This document shows, one piece after another, positions 1-11,730 of a DNA stretch of 64,000 bases. The stretch is from Ectocarpus siliculosus (taxonomy: Eukaryota; Sar; Phaeophyceae; Ectocarpales; Ectocarpaceae). The stretch lies in NCBI GenBank assembly GCA_000310025.1, contig FN649749.1, positions 2,230,637-2,294,636 of the forward strand, in the 5' to 3' direction. The notes below the pieces were generated by a model that had not been told where the DNA came from, did not search any database, and saw nothing but the letters and a program-made list of their open reading frames with translations. Position 1 is the stretch's first letter, and each line of letters begins with the position of its first letter. A program made the translations under genes and the position numbers.

Positions 1-135
1 TACCTCCTCAAGTCATCCTGGCTGCATGAGAGTATTGCGGAATCACTTTGAGGCGGGCGGACAAGAGAAACACATTCATAAAGAACCAAGATGGATATTC
101 ACCGACAACAAAAATGACCCATCTTTGGGGTGATG

Positions 136-333
136 TACATTATCCTTATTCGTGCCCATGGGTACCCATGGGTATACCCGTGGGTACCCATGGGTTGGGT
201 ACCCATGGGAACCCATGGGCAATACCCATGGGTACCCATGGGTACCCACGCCCCATGGGTACGCATGGGCACCCATGGGTATACCCATGGGCACCCATGG
301 GTACCCATGGGTAGTGGGTACCTATGGGTAACG
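136..333. repeat. Array 1 of the palindromic decamer ACCCATGGGT
   Basis: About 18 units of ACCCATGGGT and one-base variants, joined by GTA/TA/GC spacers. Each unit is its own reverse complement, so all frames on both strands stay open and encode the same MGTHGYPWVP-type peptide; those ORFs are not genes. The left edge, TACATTATCCTTATTCGTGC, recurs inverted at the right edge of the array near 11.8 kb. Confidence 0.9.
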
Positions 334-1871
334 ACGGTGGAAATTGCAAAACTCCCTCTGTTAGATGTATGCGTACGTACTCCTGGTTGTGGACACTTTG
401 GGTTCGGCACTCGGCATTTTCTGCCTCTCGGCAGTCACTCTCTTTCTCGGGGGCACACAGCGGGTAACGCGATGCAACACTGCGCATGGCTGGTACTCGT
501 AAGCCATTCACCTGCGGCGCCTGTCCTTACCGTTCAACCTCGCGTAAACTGGATGCATACCTGCGCTATGCTTACCGCCCATGACAAAGAAAGGCGATGA
601 TCCATCACCTAGCAACATAAAGGCATAACTGACGGAGGAATGTGTATCTATACGAAGTGTAAAGATCCCAGAGCACGTATTTCAAGCGGAAGGTCATCAG
701 CTACCAAGGGCAGGTAGCCGGAAACGCTACTCTAGTCAGATGGCATTATGGTCGGGGTCGCGTCCCCCCTAGCGAAGGGGTATCGGGGTTAGCGCCCGTG
801 AGTTGCCACCCCGGTCCCAGTTTACAGCCTTGGTGTACGTACCAACAGCGAATAACTCGACTCTCCGCTTTTGTTCATGGCCACAACAACTTGTACATCA
901 TGCTGATTCCATTGCTGCTGCCGCCCCAAGCGTCACCGCAGAGTCCATCGACAGCACCGTTGGCCTTTTAGACTTTGCGGCGGGCACGGTGATACGCTGC
1001 GCAGCAGTTCAACTAGGCTGAGCGTGTGCACCCAACTTTGGTAATAACGTAGATCATGTGTGTAATTGTTTGGGGTTGTGTCGCAGTGTACGGCGAATGG
1101 AATAAGTGTGGTGTGTTCTTTGGATAAAACGAGAAAAAAAAAAGGTAATGCTCGTGGTAGAAAATATTTATGCGTGAGGGGCCTTGTCAACGGAGGGTTC
1201 TATGCGCCACATCTTCCCAAAGATTGCTTTTGTTGTCCTGGGCACTCTTGTCGTCGTCGTCGTGCAAGAAGAGGCGGGAGTCCGCTGGCACAACCTCTCA
1301 CGGAGGTTGGCAGCCACGAACAGTGTACATGGAATGACGTGTCGCAACACCTCGTGCGTGAAGCTGTGGGTCAAGTTTTCCTCGTGACCGGCTACAAGGC
1401 TGAACCACGTGCTTTGGTACCTGCAAGGGACATCGAACGCTAAATTACTTGTAATACGTGCTGTTCGTTGCCGTACGCAGGAGCTGCCGACAAGGATTGG
1501 ATATTTCTTGTCCACACACACACCGGTGTTAACCCCCTCCTGTGTAGCCTTGGATGGTTGTAGTTGTACGGAAAAACCATACTGAAAGTGTACATTTTAT
1601 TACTCTGCGTACGTACAATGAAAAGTGTCGTATACTTCTCACGACGAAAATGGGAGTACTGTCGCCATACCAAGTTGGACTGGGAAGGCCGTGCAAAAAT
1701 GGTCATGTACGTACGCGGTTGTCGTCACCTTGAAGCCTCTCACCGAAAACACACCCGCGGACGCTCTTGCCGATACACGGTATACGAGAACATGGCAACA
1801 GGTAACGACCACTGTAAATGAAGCAGGCAGCCGCAAGGATGTTACTTCCATTGTGGCAGAAAATGACCTTG
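334..1871. other. No gene recognised
   Basis: Only short overlapping open frames on both strands. A short + frame at 1202-1387 begins with a hydrophobic, signal-peptide-like stretch (MRHIFPKIAFVVLGTLVVV), but it stops quickly and I cannot join it to anything. A second + frame at 1625-2041 has no family that I recognise. Confidence 0.4.
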
Positions 1872-2025
1872 GAGGACCCGCTGATGGTAGTAAGTCGTTC
1901 CATACTTCGATTGAAAACACTAAACAACTGCGAGAGAGAAAAACCCATGAGGACCCGATGATGGTAATAAGTCGTTCCATACTTCGATTGAAAACGCCAA
2001 ACAACTGCGAGAAACAAACGTGGCA
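1872..2025. repeat. 77-bp tandem duplication
   Basis: Two adjacent copies, starting at 1872 and 1949, both opening with GAGGACCCG and containing AAGTCGTTCCATACTTCGAT. They differ at only a few bases, so the duplication is fairly recent. 77 is not a multiple of three. Confidence 0.85.
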
Positions 2026-2244
2026 CAACACGAACGACTGAAGTCCCACAAAGAAAACCAGGGATTACCCCGCGTCGGAACATGCACGCGGCGCCATTCG
2101 TAAACCTCTTCACCCCACCGTGCCAGAGCGAGCTCGAGTGCCCTGGTCTACAAAACCACGATCGTTCATCACGAAGTATGGATGGAGCTGGCCACCACCA
2201 GGCATTTCCCCGCATAGTACTGCGCGCTTCAAGTGTTTATCCTT

Positions 2245-3256
2245 TCAACGAGTCAAAGATGCATCTCTAAACTGAACCCTCTTCAGCGACCTTGGCCACA
2301 TGCAACCACACGTAAAACCGTCACCTGTAGACATCCCGTCAAACCCCAGTTCGACTATAGCTCTCGGCCAACGTACGCCTGACAGTGGTTGTTGGAAGCG
2401 TTTGCCAAACGACAACTCCTTCAGGGTAGGAGCCCAACATGACTCGAGAGTGTCGATCGACTGATTGAATGATCCCCCGAAGGCAAGCGACTCCAATCCA
2501 GGCGGCCACTGCAAGGTGTAAACCTTCGTGTTGAACTTACCCCCAAGCACCAACGTCTTTAGGCTCGTAGGCCAAGTGGTGTCGCTTACACGCCACCCGC
2601 AGCCTGACCCAGACTCGAAAGCTTCTAGCGTGGACGGCCACTTAGCGCGTTCGACGGAAACCATGTCGTCGAAATCATCCGGGAACACAACTATATGCAA
2701 GTTCCTGGGCCAATGAACGGCATCAACCTTCTGGTTAAATTTTATGGCGAACGACACCTCCTACAGCCCCTCAGGCAACTGCATGCCTTGTATTGGGCTG
2801 TTGAAACTCCCCCCCAACCGTAGGACCTTGAGCGTGGCAGGGAGTACCACAGGAAGCCTCAGCCCCCCGTTCCCACGCACCCCCCAAGGTGAGATACTGC
2901 AGCTAACCAGGCCAGATAACGTCTAGCAGGTTCTGCTGGAACGCATCACCGGCCGTCAGAGCGATCAATGCATCCGGCCAATGATAGCCGGTCAACGGCT
3001 GGTCAAAGCACGTACCAAACGCCAAACGTTGCAAGCTACTGGGCCACCGGACTGCGGCGATTGGCTGGTTGAAGCATCCTTCTACACGAATGTCCTCGAT
3101 GGAATCTACGAAAGTCACACCTTCGATGGACCTGTTGAATGTGCTTTCTAGCGAAAGTTGCTTCAAATTAGGAGGCATACTGATACTTTCGAGTGGCTGG
3201 TTGAAGCGGCTCTCGCAGCCGGATCCTGTTGTATTCTTATCCCTTACCCAGATCAT
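2245..3256 (-). pseudogene. FNIP/leucine-rich-repeat gene, 3' part (decayed)
   Basis: The minus strand encodes repeats of about 22-24 residues with the pattern FNQPL...WP.SL..L.FG..F. Examples are SRFNQPLESISMPPNLKQL, FNRSIEGV, CFNQPIAAVRWPSSLQRLAF, FNTKVYTLQWPPGLESLAF and FQQPLSGVRWP. This is the FNIP-like LRR class, presumably a protein-binding solenoid, and is common in brown-algal genomes. The frame is broken: a TAG follows IWPG at about 2903, there is a frameshift between about 2760 and 2890, and a second TAG follows QLPEGL at about 2758. The 5' part appears to lie at 5331-5723, with a tyrosine-recombinase element between. I call it a pseudogene; short introns hiding one of the stops cannot be excluded. 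Confidence 0.75.
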
Positions 3257-3405
3257 TCGATGTAAGTATTGGATTTGGTTGGGTGAGGCCTCCTGCGCCG
3301 GCCTGTGGTCCCGCCCATTACTTTCTTGTTAATTATCCGATCTGTCACATCTTAGTTATTGACCACTCACGCCTCTAAGCTAGGTCTCGCCCACCCAAAC
3401 TTTCT

Positions 3406-5192
3406 TTATTTTTCGCGGCGAGCACACGCAGAGAAATCGCATGTAAAGTCAGCCGACAACGGCAACACGTTTGAGTCTGCGTACAGCTCGCTACGGGTCC
3501 TCTTGGAACCCGTTGCCCCCACACTAGTAGTGGCGCCAACATATCGCTTCGCTACACTCTCCGTACGCCACCCGGCAATTTTCATGATAGCGTCCATCGC
3601 CGTTCCGTCTAGCGACTGCGCTAGAGAACCTCCGACGCGGAACGAGTGCATAGTGTAGCGGTGCGGCAGTCCCGCCGCTCGCAAATGCCCTTGTAGGGCA
3701 GCCGTCACCTAAACCGCCGTAAGCGGAGCGCAGCCCCGAGTTCCATCCAGCAGAACGATAGGAAACAGATGCCCTTGGGACAAATCCCAGCCAATACGCT
3801 CCGCCGCACTGATGTAGGCCGTAACATTGCGCACCGCACAAATAGACGGGCAAGCGACGTCCGGATGCACGACCACGGCATCAACAGAGTCCCGGAGGGT
3901 CTTGCCAAACTGGAAGTTGAAAATCAGACCCTCCCCCGCGGGCAACCGCAGAACTTGCGATCCCATAGTGAAGGAGAGATCATGGCCTCGCCGCATGGAG
4001 GCAAACGCCAGCGAAAACAAAGCGACGTCCCTGGTGAGCTCAATACGTTCCGCCAAAGAGGACGCAGTCTGCGCGCGAGAGCGCATGTCCCTCAACTGAT
4101 CGATGAGGACGTGCGGTAACATAGCCTCTGCCTGGTTGACAGCGACACCCACACGTTTTTGTTCCTCCCCCGTGAAGACGAGGTAGGAGTGCACCCTTTT
4201 GTACCACAGGATAAGGAGGGTAACTACATGCCCTGTCGTGAAGTGAAGACGAGGGTGCACAGTCCAAGTGAAGACGAGGGTAACCAGGGCATGCCCTGTC
4301 GTGCACCCACTTGGTACCACTACCTTGTGTGTCCAAGAAGCAGAGATAGTCAAACACGTCTCGGTCCGACGCCTGCTTCCAACCCCGACGTTGTTTAGTC
4401 GCCGAAAGTATGAAAGCGTCGAACCCGTCCGCTACGGCGCACTTGCGCTGTTGAGCACGACGGTTAGATGCGGCCGAGAGGACCTGATCACCACGAGCGC
4501 GCAGCGCGTCGAAATCGATCGACACCCGAGCCGCTTGAGGGTCACGCGGTACCGGACGCCCGCGGGCAGGCTGAACACCGCAGGACCAACAATAGTTGTA
4601 ATGTCCCACGTTTTCCGCCTGGCACGACGAACACAGCCTTCTGACTGCAGGAGGCGGCCATGGCGGAGCGCGAGTTCCACAGTGTACTCGGCCAGGAGCT
4701 TCTTCGCCTCGCCTGGCGATAGGCAACGGACTTGTCGCCCGCCCGCGAAGTGGCCACCTTCCTGGCGCGCGCCAAAACTGCCGTGTAGGTCTCCGCCCCG
4801 GGAAGGGGCGGCAGCCGAGTGGCCACCTCACCCAAACGGAGGACCAACTCCTCCACAGTGCCCTGATCGCAACCGAGCCGGTTGCGGTCGAACACCCGCC
4901 CAAGGTCCAGCGTTGCCCCTGCTCCCGGCACCAGCGCCGTGTAGCACGGCAGAGCGTAGGCCGCCGTGGTCGCGTCCACAAACGCGGCCGTCTGGCGGTC
5001 GGGCCGGGGAGGCAGCCCAGGTGGAGGCGGGGAAAGCGGTCCCATCGGCGCGCTGGCAGCCGCTGGGGCCGCGGCAGCCGCCGCCGGGGCAGCAGCCGCT
5101 GAGGAAGCAGGTGCCGCCGCTGAGGAAGCCGTTGTAGAAGAAGCAGCCGCCGAAGTCGCCGCCGTGGAGCGCCGCGTGTTGCGAGGCGGCAT
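3406..5192 (-). mobile_element. Crypton-like tyrosine-recombinase element (decayed)
   Basis: Reading the minus strand from Met at 5192: an Ala/Ser/Pro-rich N-terminus (MPPRNTRRSTAATSAAASS), a zinc-ribbon-like CSSCQAENVGHYNYCWSCG (about 4570-4630), an N-terminal DNA-binding core (about 4350-4500), then the catalytic domain. The recombinase residues are visible: the first Arg in SMRRGHDLSF (about 3990), HSFR (HxxR, about 3640) and the Tyr in AKRYVGA (about 3545). A recombinase with no reverse transcriptase fits Crypton rather than DIRS. The open frame shifts at least twice between about 4750 and 4350, and an in-frame TAG (3709-3711) lies before HSFR, so this copy is inactive. The element's exact ends are not clear; it lies between two halves of an LRR gene. 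Confidence 0.75.
4180..4325. repeat. Local tandem expansion inside the Crypton frame
   Basis: The module GTGAAGACGAGG(G/T)... plus GCATGCCCTGTCGTG recurs three to four times (about 4171, 4240, 4269 and nearby) between the recombinase N-terminal core and its catalytic half. It encodes no expected recombinase sequence and probably arose by slippage or local duplication after the element died. Confidence 0.6.
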
Positions 5193-5330
5193 GTTACGAC
5201 TCTCAAATATATCCCTTCTCCTCGGTAGCTCCGGCGTATTTCGGGAGAGGAAAGGGGGATTAAACTAGGTGGGGTCATTTTCCAACATCCTTTCTGGAAT
5301 ATCTGACTCTTCCCGATTTCGTTCCGAAAT

Positions 5331-5723
5331 CTAGATGCGTCTCAAATCCGAGATTACGAACGGCATCACCTCAACGGTGGCCGGCCACACCACTCCGTCC
5401 ATGGGCGAATCGAATAAATCCTTGGCCCGAAATACACGCAAGTGACTCGGCGGCAACATGCGGACATGTGATTGCCCGCTAGCGGACCATAAGTCCGCGG
5501 AAATCGACAGCATCCTGACGCCGTGCATGTTGTCGTGGAACTTGTTAAAAGAAGGGGCGGACGTACATGCCGACCAAGTAATCGCAACCGCAGTCGATGG
5601 CTTCAGCTTGGCTAGCCACTCTACCAATTCTCTATCGTATGTCGGCCCCTGGTAAATTTCGTCGCCTAGGGTACTCCTGAGGAGAGGATCCAGCATCCCT
5701 CTGTGGGTTACTGTGGCACACAT
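5331..5723 (-). pseudogene. FNIP/LRR gene, probable 5' part
   Basis: A 130-codon minus-strand frame, from Met at 5723 to TAG at 5331. It begins MCATVTHRGMLDPLLRS and ends with LRR-like text (HLRVFRAKDLF, MDGVVWPATVEVMPF) matching the WP.x.V.. spacing of the repeats at 2245-3256. The recombinase element separates it from those repeats. I infer that the two pieces were once one gene; no single uninterrupted frame links them. Confidence 0.5.
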
Positions 5724-6266
5724 CGCTGCTATGTTGCATATCTGACAGGGCGGGCTCCAACTCCTACGCTGAACTGCACTCCAATACGGCCGCCGCGGAC
5801 GTCGGCGGCGGCCGGGAGTTGCGCCTCCTGGGTTCAGAGCTCCTGCAGTGCTGGGAGATATACGCCGTGCTTAAGGCCGCAAATGATGTCGGTAAGAAAG
5901 TTGCGTTGTCCCCTTACTGCAACATGTTGTGTTCTGTTGTGACAACACAGCAGACCTCTCCCCGCATTGGAATACATTTCCCATCGACGGCGAAGAAACA
6001 TTAGTACCCAATCCCCAATCCGACCGCGTACAGGTTAACAGTAACTTCTCGTAGGAAGGATAAGGGAGCGCCGAGCAGGGGACATGCGTGCGAGCCTTTT
6101 ATTTGGCAGTAGTCAATCGTTTGTTTCTTCTTGGCTTTCCTCTGTCATTACGCAAGGGGTGGGACACCTACCCGGGGTGGGAGATGTTTGACAAGCCTTA
6201 GCGGTTACACGAACGACCGCGCGTCTTCTACAGCACGGAGGGTTATTCACACAGAACCGACAACCG
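5724..6266. other. No gene recognised
   Basis: No open frame with recognisable protein features on either strand. Confidence 0.4.
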
Positions 6267-9200
6267 ATGGCGAGTCGCCTTCAGCTATCGTGCTGGCAAC
6301 TGACTCAAGTTCTTCGTCTTGCTTGCCGTTACTCAAACTTTCTCCGTTATGATTGCGTGCAAGGTCCACACAAGCGGTACGCATTGCCCGGCCAGGCACT
6401 CAAGCCAAGGGATCCCAAGGCTGTCGATGTGTTTGATCAGAGAGGTGAGCAGTCAGGATGCAATAGTTGGGCGGGGCTACGTCGTGTCGAGGAGGAGCTC
6501 AACGACAGGTACTGGAGGGACTCCCCGTGGGTAGATCACGCTTGTGATCAGTGCCGGAAATACACTCCCATAGAGGGACAGGACTTCTGGACGCAGGCGG
6601 CCGCGATAGACGGCAATACGTCCACGCGATACTTCAAGGTCTGCAAGTGCTTTTTTTCGGCGGAGAATGCCGTACTCTTGGCTCGTTTTATTCTGGTGTC
6701 GCAAGATAGTCTCATACTTCGTCGCCGCTATCCATACCTTCCGCTCGTCGGTTTGGGTTCGTCCGCTCCAAACACTGCCAAGGACATTGCACAGCGGCGG
6801 GTAGATGATATTATTCTTAAATGATGCGTATTGCCGGGACTTTGTTAGGCGCATTTCGATGTTCTCGTCGTTAGTTGGCGCTGCCGTGTGTTTCACATGG
6901 ACCTGCCTTTCGAGGCGCCGTGGGTGGGGGCGCTAAGTGTTACTTGAACGTCCCCGTACACACACTCCTTTGTTGTCGCATGGTTCCCGGAATTTTTCCT
7001 GTTTGCCCAGCTTACGCACAGACCAACCATCAACGTCGTTTGTAACGCCTGTTGATCCCACAAAATATAACTCGACACCACCCTCTCCTTCAAACGTCCC
7101 GCGCCTTCACAAGCCAGTGCTCTTTCTACAAGTGTGACCGTGACATTGAAGGGCTTCACTCCACGCAGACGTACGTTCCAACTTAGTCTCGAGCGAAGAC
7201 ACGGTTGAACACGATTCCCTAGTAGCTAACCCTCGTCCGAAGCCCTGTCCCAAGCCCTTGCCGCTAGGCTGCACATATTCGTGCATCATCACCACAACCA
7301 ACGTTCAATACGTGTCGCTAAAGCTACCTGAATGGTAGCGTCATGCCCAAGTTCATCACGCTTGCTGAGACACGCGTTAATCGACGTATCGGTATGAGGA
7401 AAAACGATGGCAGCTGCGCCGTCTATTAGCTTTCTGGGATAGTAAGGCGTGCCGCTTGTACAACGCTAGATCGATGGCTGAGGTTTTCGTGACACAGAGG
7501 CTCACCAACAGCATGCATAACGTAACCAGCTACGTCTTCCATACACTGCGAGACCAGTCAACGACAACCAACACAAACTGCGTATCGTAGGAAGGCAACA
7601 ATAATCAAGATACGCCGAGGCCTTTTCGTGATCTTTTGTGATCTTTGAATGGCAGATACTGCGAGGACCACGCTGCTGTACACGGGCACAAATGCGCGTT
7701 CTGGGTCGCACAACCGCCCTGCGGAAACAATCGCGAGGACAACAGGCTAACGTGCACAGCACACAAGGCACAGGAGGACGAGTTCAACAGAAGGAACCGA
7801 CAGGTTACGTGGACTGCTGCACAGCGAGCGCGCTTCTTGGACCAGGAGGTGTCGTAGAATCAACGCATGCTATGCCCACCCCCCTTTAGGACGAAACAGC
7901 AATTTACGACGAAACGTTTTTGATGTGGGGTTTCTGCATAAACAACCATCGCGGCGGTGGCATACTCCGTGATTGGTTACCGACATGATATCGTCTTTAC
8001 ATCACCAGAGGCTTCTCAACTACCTCTCAAGTACGTGTTTCGTCGTGAGTCTAAAGAAGAGTAATTAAAGGGGAGGCTCTGGACTTCTTCGAAGGTACAG
8101 GGCTGCTTGGGGTCCTCCTCCTTCATCTGGCCCGTTTTACAGAACCCCTCCTTTCCCCTTGAATTTTTTATTTTGGTAGTTTTTTTTTGGAAAACCGCTC
8201 CGATAGGGGTGCCGGTTTTGCTTCAGCAAGAACAAATGTTAGAGGTACTCCCGTACGTGATGTGTGCACGTTCCAATCTAAAAACTCTCGCACAAGCGCC
8301 GTGGCTTTTGCATCGACTGCCCCTCTGCTTCACGGGCGAGAAATACCCACCTCTACGTATTTCCTTCAACAGGGCAAGCTATTTTACCCTACACTCTACT
8401 CCTAACCCCACCACAGCTACAGGACAATAGGCGCGTTCCGGCCGGGATGAACCCTCCGACATGGGTTCTCAGGCGAGGACGGAACGCGCCCGGCAGACGA
8501 CGCGAACGTTTTTTATCACACCGCATGGACTTGAGACAGAAGGTCCACACACCAACATCAGTTGAGGGTGTACATCACCATGTACTCCAAGAATACACTG
8601 TAGGAGGGCCTGCGATGGAAGCCCACCTGACACCGCAGGCTTCGGGTTTAACCTATTTTGAACGTGGCGGTATCGAATGTATCATAACGAATCTGGCGCG
8701 CATGGGAGCAGCCGGACTTAAGCCACTTGATCGGCACCATCACAAACCCCTAGCTCCCTTGTCACTGCGTGCGTGTGTGTGCCGACAACATAGCCTGAGG
8801 ACATGAGGATGCTCCGTGCAATTCTAGGAAGGAAGAGCAGCTGGGGGAGTCTCCGCGAGCTGGTCTTGCGGAATCATCTGCGGGATAGTGCCCCTCTTGG
8901 AGGCGGAAGGATGTGCCGATGTGGACGCGGCCCTGAAACATATTTTTCCCGATGAGGATCGACGCCCGACCATCCTCTTTTACGATAAGGCCTGCGTTCT
9001 GGACCGCTACCTGAGCGGCCGAGGGGATCTGTCCTGGGTTGGAACGATGCTGATCGTCGACCGGTACGTGACACGTGGGCCTGTGTTTCCAAAGCACCCG
9101 GGGCAAGTCAACGAGAGACTACGTACACCTCGGCCTAAAGTAGGGCGTGCTCCCTGTAAGTAAGTCACTCACAGCAGCAGGTCGGGCGTTCTAAGTTGTA

Positions 9201-9534
9201 GTTTGCGGGGCGTTGGGGGTGACGTGTACAGTGTGTCCGAACTCCAACTTGGAATGAAGTACCGTCGTCGAACACATACCCCGGCCGTACCCAATACCCG
9301 TGTTGTGCGCATATCGTTACTGTGGACGCCGGCAGGTTCCATTATCGGGGCCATACGGAGCTTGCGTGCTCTATCCTCAACAACCCAAACCACTACAACA
9401 ACCCTCTTCTGTGGAACTTGCAGCAAGACCCACCCGAGTTCTACTGGAACTCCTCCATCGCCGAGTCCAACAACGGGTGGCTAAGCGGTGCGTCAGATAC
9501 ACCCTGCGTCGAACCAATAGCAGTTTCTGGTTAA
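6267..9534 (+). mobile_element. KDZ-superfamily (Kyakuja-Dileera-Zisupton) transposase relic
   Basis: Three separated + strand segments match successive parts of a KDZ transposase. (1) 6267-6824: CDQCRKYT followed by AAAIDGNTSTRYFKVCKC, like the N-terminal Cys pairs and 'DGxTxR' segment. (2) 7645-7857: NGRYCEDHAAVHGHKCAFWV then LTCTAHKAQEDEF, a CxC-type zinc domain. (3) 8888-9163: ILFYDKACVLDRYLSGRGD; and 9322-9534: FYWNSSIAESNNGWL, the core blocks with the 'D.AC.L' and 'N(S/T)S.AE..N.W' signatures. The segments lie in different frames and the stretches between them contain stops, so this copy is either broken or heavily spliced; I favour broken. A short open stretch at 9686-9800 may be its C-terminal tail. 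Terminal inverted repeats were not found. Confidence 0.6.
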
Positions 9535-10899
9535 CACCGTCATTACAGCCCCCCGTTGATGTCTTTTACTCGCTGTCTCACTCGTAATCCGTGTTGTTTC
9601 ATCCATTAAGGCTAAGTACCTCCAACTACGTTAACTACCCACACTTGTTCTGAAACGCATGCCTCTCTTGCTGACCAGGGTTTCGACATGTACTCATGCG
9701 CATACCAAAGGTGCCGAACCGTTTCGTCTTGGACAACAACATCTGCTTCAAGAACGAGCTCCTGCTCACCAAAAAGCTGTTGTCCCAGCACCCGACCTTT
9801 GACCGTTAGCGAAGCACGTACAACACATACATCCGGAACGGCAGGTTGTACACGTCAGGAACCGCACAGCTCCCGCTGTCATCTTTTTCGTCCTCCTACG
9901 GTGTGTCGAGAGTGGGCCAACATTCCTACCGATCCGAGTTCCCTGTGCTCTCTACCTAGCAGAGAGGAATTCCACCCGCACAGATGTCCTGGGGTGATGG
10001 GCTGAAGGATGCACTTGGTTATGGTTACACCATTCGCGCTGCCTAATGGGGCTGCTTTACGTACATTCGAGCCGTTTAGGTTGCTTCCTCTTATCTAGCT
10101 GCGTCATGTCACTTTGATCGGCGACGTTTCTTACTACAGTGGGTTTATTACAGAATGGGTTGACGTTGTTGTCGTTTTTTTTTTTGTCCTATTGCACGGT
10201 TGGCATTGTAAATTGCCAACGTTTCCCGGTATGGGTTTCCTTCCTGGCGGGAGTGTTGTCTGTTCTCTGGACGATATGTGCCGTGCGTATGTCAACATCG
10301 TGGTTCCGACTTCTTGTCAATATCTTGGTTCCGACGAAACCTTTTTTCCTTGTTGCGTCGTACACAGCGTAACGACGATATTTTACGATGCCCGATACGG
10401 ATTCGTGGTGAAGGTGTCGAGCGTGGATTTTCTATGGTGCTGTGTTTGGCTTCATATATTTTTTCACAACATCGTTTTTTGTGGCGTCATTACGTATGTT
10501 AGTGTTTCCTTCGTGGTTCTTCAGGACCGAGCCAAATAGTTCCGAATATGGGGCATATACAGCAAGGGGTAAGGGATTCAGGTCGTGGCAGAAGCGACCC
10601 CGCCCCAAGAAGCGTAAGGGGGTTTCAACCACGTGGACGCGAGATGGTCACGACATACCGGGTTTCATATCGTCGCCGAAGCGAACCCGCAGGCCAAATG
10701 GCGTTCTGTTCCCTACTTTATTTATCTCTCCCCGAGGTAGTATACACGCATTCGTGCGTGCCCGTTCAGGTGACAAAAGGGTTTCAAACCACACCCGAAG
10801 CTTTCCCGCCCCGCGGTACTCTTCATTGCGTCGGGGTTTTCCGTTTATTTATTTGTCTCGGTGCAGATGTTTGATACATTCGCCCATAACCAAGTGAAA
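9535..10899. other. No confident gene; possible 3' remains of the KDZ element
   Basis: The start may include KDZ C-terminal remains. From 10.1 kb the DNA is rich in T runs, and its + frames give only hydrophobic, low-information peptides. Nothing else is recognised. Confidence 0.35.
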
Positions 10900-11165
10900 T
10901 TACCCCGTGGGTACCCACGGGCACCATAGACAATGCCCATGGGTACCCATGGGTTCCCACAGGCAATGCCCATGGGTACCCATGGGTTCCCGCAGACAAT
11001 GCCTATGGGTACCCATGGGTTCCCACGGGCAATGCCTATGGGTGCCCATGGGTACGCATGGGTATTGCCCGTGGGTACCCATGGTGACTCATGGCCACAT
11101 ACATGGTGACCCATGGGCACCCAAACTGATGCCTAACGCTAGCCCATAGTCGTCACCGTGGGTAG
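10900..11165. repeat. Array 2 of the palindromic decamer, with 33-bp higher-order period
   Basis: Units of CCCATGGGTACCCATGGGTT separated by CAATGCC(C/T). The CAATGCC tag recurs at 10931, 10964, 10997 and 11030, an exact 33-bp period. The array decays rightwards into single CCCGTGGG/ACCCATGG units that continue weakly to about 11,280. Confidence 0.9.
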
Positions 11166-11730
11166 CCACCGGCACCCGTGGTGATAACAGTGGGTAGCGA
11201 TCCATTGGTATCGGTGGTGTAGCACCCTACGGGTGCCGACGGGTATTCATGATGATCACCACGGGACCTATTCGTCCCGACTAAGGAAAGACGACACGTT
11301 TTGGAGCTTTGAAAACAACTAAACCCACCGTACCGTTTAAATCTGCAACAAGTAAGTATGATGAAGAGACCTGCCCAAGGCCTCGGCGTGCGTGTGCACT
11401 GTACGAAACACGGGAGATGCGACAACGCCCTCCTCAGCGTCGCGCCGTGGATCTGGGTGAGCCTAGCGCCGTGGATCTGGGTGAGGCCACACTGACGCGC
11501 TTTCCTCCACGCCCACACCAAGCTTTAGATACCTTCCTTTCTTTCTTTACATTCTTGCGCCGAGCTGGAATAATGCTGGACTCACTAACTGCTGTGCTGT
11601 GAGCCTCCCACGGAACCTTGGGTGTACCACCTCGCTGCGGCCGCGCCTTCGTCGACCCCGCCTAATCGATGTTATAGAGTACGCTTAGTCTTGGTACCCG
11701 TTGTGATCCCCGTCGTGGTGAAAGCCATTA

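Noticed and set aside
48-600. Long MGTHGYPWVP-type ORFs on both strands
   Set aside because: They are a by-product of the self-palindromic ACCCATGGGT repeat, which is open in every frame.
4040-5278. 412-codon Arg/Leu-rich minus ORF
   Set aside because: Its first half is an off-frame, GC-rich shadow of the Crypton Ala-rich region; only its middle (zinc ribbon, N-terminal core) is used in the element model.
2245-5723. Giant-virus insertion, because FNIP repeats also occur in large DNA viruses
   Set aside because: No capsid, polymerase or other viral gene nearby, and such LRRs are common in algal nuclear genomes.
10845-11149. ORFs across decamer array 2
   Set aside because: Same palindromic-repeat artefact.
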